Positions 15,678-16,556 of a stretch of DNA of 16,556 bases are shown piece after piece. The DNA is from Leishmania donovani. Its lineage: Eukaryota > Euglenozoa > Kinetoplastea > Trypanosomatida > Trypanosomatidae. The number at the start of each line of letters is the position of its first letter. Positions within the stretch are counted from its first letter, which is position 1. A program made the position numbers and the translations under genes. The stretch covers positions 317,814 to 334,369 of the forward strand of contig NC_018235.1 in the NCBI RefSeq assembly GCF_000227135.1, in the 5' to 3' direction. The notes beneath the pieces were generated by a model. It was not told the origin of the DNA and ran no database searches. It was given only the letters and a program-made list of their open reading frames with translations.

Positions 15678-16201
15678 CGTGCAGGATCGGCATGATTCTC
15701 TACGTGATCTTCCAGTTCCTCGCGTTTCTCTTGGTGCTGGTGGGCACGCCGATCGACATGTTTCGCGTGAAGGAACTCGGGAGATTTGCCAACACGCCGT
15801 GTCTGACCTTGTGGGGCGGAAAGGAAGAGTGCTACAGCACAATGTACGACGTGTCGTATGAGGAACTGTGGGCGAACTGCTCGAACCGCCGCCTCCAGTT
15901 CCGCGTTGCCCAGGCACTCGCTGTCATTTCCATCGTCGTGTACGGCTTGGCTTTCATCCTCGGCTTCATTATGCTGTTCTGCTGCTTTTGCCTCCGCTGG
16001 GTCTGCCTGACGCTCAACATCCTTGGCAGCGCCACCTTGGGCGTCGTCTGGGCGCTCATGGTGGTGGCCTACTACAAGGATGACGGCAACTGTTGCCCGA
16101 TGCTGAGCAGCCGCTTCGATTTTGGTTTGGGTTTCATTCTCCTCGTGTCGGCCTGGAGCCTTGATGTACTCGGCATCATCGTCCTGCTCCACATCTGCTA
16201 G
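15674..16201 (+). CDS. Delta-amastin-like surface glycoprotein E (complete)
   Basis: This is the only amastin in the window seen from start to stop, 175 aa. The ATG at 15674 is the first ATG of the leader. Four transmembrane segments lie at about 5-27, 80-104, 109-133 and 149-173. The amastin signature in the first extracellular loop is C-LTLWGGKEE-C (43-53). Loop 1 (RVKELGRFAN and the 58-71 region) and loop 2 (DDGNCCPMLSSRFDF) differ from B, while codons 72-135 are nearly identical to B in DNA. The protein ends two to three residues after the last membrane segment (HIC), so unlike B and D it has no cytoplasmic tail. Stage-specific expression in amastigotes is typical of the family; nothing in the visible 3' sequence proves it here. 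Confidence 0.95.
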   Translation: MACRIGMILYVIFQFLAFLLVLVGTPIDMFRVKELGRFANTPCLTLWGGKEECYSTMYDVSYEELWANCSNRRLQFRVAQALAVISIVVYGLAFILGFIMLFCCFCLRWVCLTLNILGSATLGVVWALMVVAYYKDDGNCCPMLSSRFDFGLGFILLVSAWSLDVLGIIVLLHIC

Positions 16202-16241
16202 ACTAGCCACGTAGCTGGAATGACTAAACGTGAACAAAATC
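16028..16241. repeat. Amastin 3'-end repeat, copy 1
   Basis: These 214 bases, covering the last 58 codons (stop included) of amastin E and 40 bases downstream, recur without visible change at 16341-16554 (offset 313) across a 99-N gap. Confidence 0.95.
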
Positions 16242-16340
16242 NNNNNNNNNNNNNNNNNNNNNNNNNNNNNNNNNNNNNNNNNNNNNNNNNNNNNNNNNNN
16301 NNNNNNNNNNNNNNNNNNNNNNNNNNNNNNNNNNNNNNNN
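16242..16340. other. Assembly gap (99 N)
   Basis: Same placeholder length as the gaps at 9690 and 10672. The left flank ends with the same bases that recur near the end of the right flank, consistent with two contig ends that overlap but were not merged. Confidence 0.97.
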
Positions 16341-16514
16341 AGCGCCACCTTGGGCGTCGTCTGGGCGCTCATGGTGGTGGCCTACTACAAGGATGACGGC
16401 AACTGTTGCCCGATGCTGAGCAGCCGCTTCGATTTTGGTTTGGGTTTCATTCTCCTCGTGTCGGCCTGGAGCCTTGATGTACTCGGCATCATCGTCCTGC
16501 TCCACATCTGCTAG
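16341..16514 (+). CDS. Amastin C-terminal fragment F (copy of the end of amastin E)
   Basis: 57 codons plus TAG, identical in DNA and protein to the end of amastin E: from Ser119 through loop 2, the fourth membrane segment and the terminal HIC. There are two readings. It may be the same gene represented twice because contig ends were not joined, or it may be the 3' end of another amastin identical over at least 214 bases. The first is simpler, because paralogues B and D differ from E in loop 2 and the tail. Only two further bases (CG) follow the repeat, so this window cannot decide. Confidence 0.7.
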   Translation, partial: SATLGVVWALMVVAYYKDDGNCCPMLSSRFDFGLGFILLVSAWSLDVLGIIVLLHIC

Positions 16515-16556
16515 ACTAGCCACGTAGCTGGAATGACTAAACGTGAACAAAATCCG

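Noticed and set aside
14102..16372. Very long frames spanning the N gaps
   Set aside because: Their length comes from unknown bases translated as X, so they are not evidence of coding.

Overview
The window looks like a piece of a Leishmania chromosome, or a very close trypanosomatid. The evidence is the pairing of tuzin-family genes with four-transmembrane delta-amastin surface protein genes, all on the + strand. Other signs are the absence of introns, the GC-rich third codon positions, and the long intergenic regions with CT-rich tracts followed by AG (the trans-splicing acceptor signature of kinetoplastid polycistronic units) and GT/CA dinucleotide runs. The species and chromosome cannot be fixed from the sequence alone.

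Layout. 1-1310 is non-coding sequence ending in a spliced-leader acceptor region and a 5' UTR. 1311-3125 and 4406-6313 are two intact, diverged tuzin paralogues (604 and 635 aa). Each has an arginine-rich N-terminus like a mitochondrial presequence, a beta-rich N-terminal region, a segment that reads like a SAM domain, a charged helix, one transmembrane segment and a P-loop (Walker A) NTPase-like region. 7292-8539 is a decayed tuzin copy that has lost the P-loop region, shifts frame twice near its end and runs into an assembly gap. 8931-11085 holds an amastin array broken by gaps: a start codon only (A, 9686), an almost complete gene (B, 10107-10671) and a C-terminal part (D, 10771-11085). 11086-13364 is a long intergenic/3' UTR region. 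13365-14479 is a second decayed tuzin copy whose last 258 bases are identical to 8234-8491. After a 903-N gap comes the only complete amastin (E, 15674-16201, 175 aa), then a 99-N gap and a second copy of its 3' end (16341-16556).

The main structural result is a roughly 5.99-kb tandem duplication. The tuzin remnant at 8234 recurs at 14222 (offset 5988), the amastin leader at 9392 recurs at 15383 (offset 5991), and the amastin start at 9686 recurs at 15674 (offset 5988). The large gap at 14480-15382 therefore probably holds a copy of 8492-9391. Several short 99-N gaps are flanked by matching sequence, which suggests collapsed or unmerged repeat copies in the assembly.

How the genes relate. 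Amastins are surface glycoproteins enriched in the intracellular amastigote stage. Tuzins are membrane proteins of unknown function found interspersed with amastins in trypanosomatids. Here the intact tuzins lie upstream of the array, and the copies inside the amastin repeat have decayed. This suggests that selection maintains the tuzins at the edge while the amastin array expands and converts. No RNA genes, CRISPR arrays or transposase genes were recognised.
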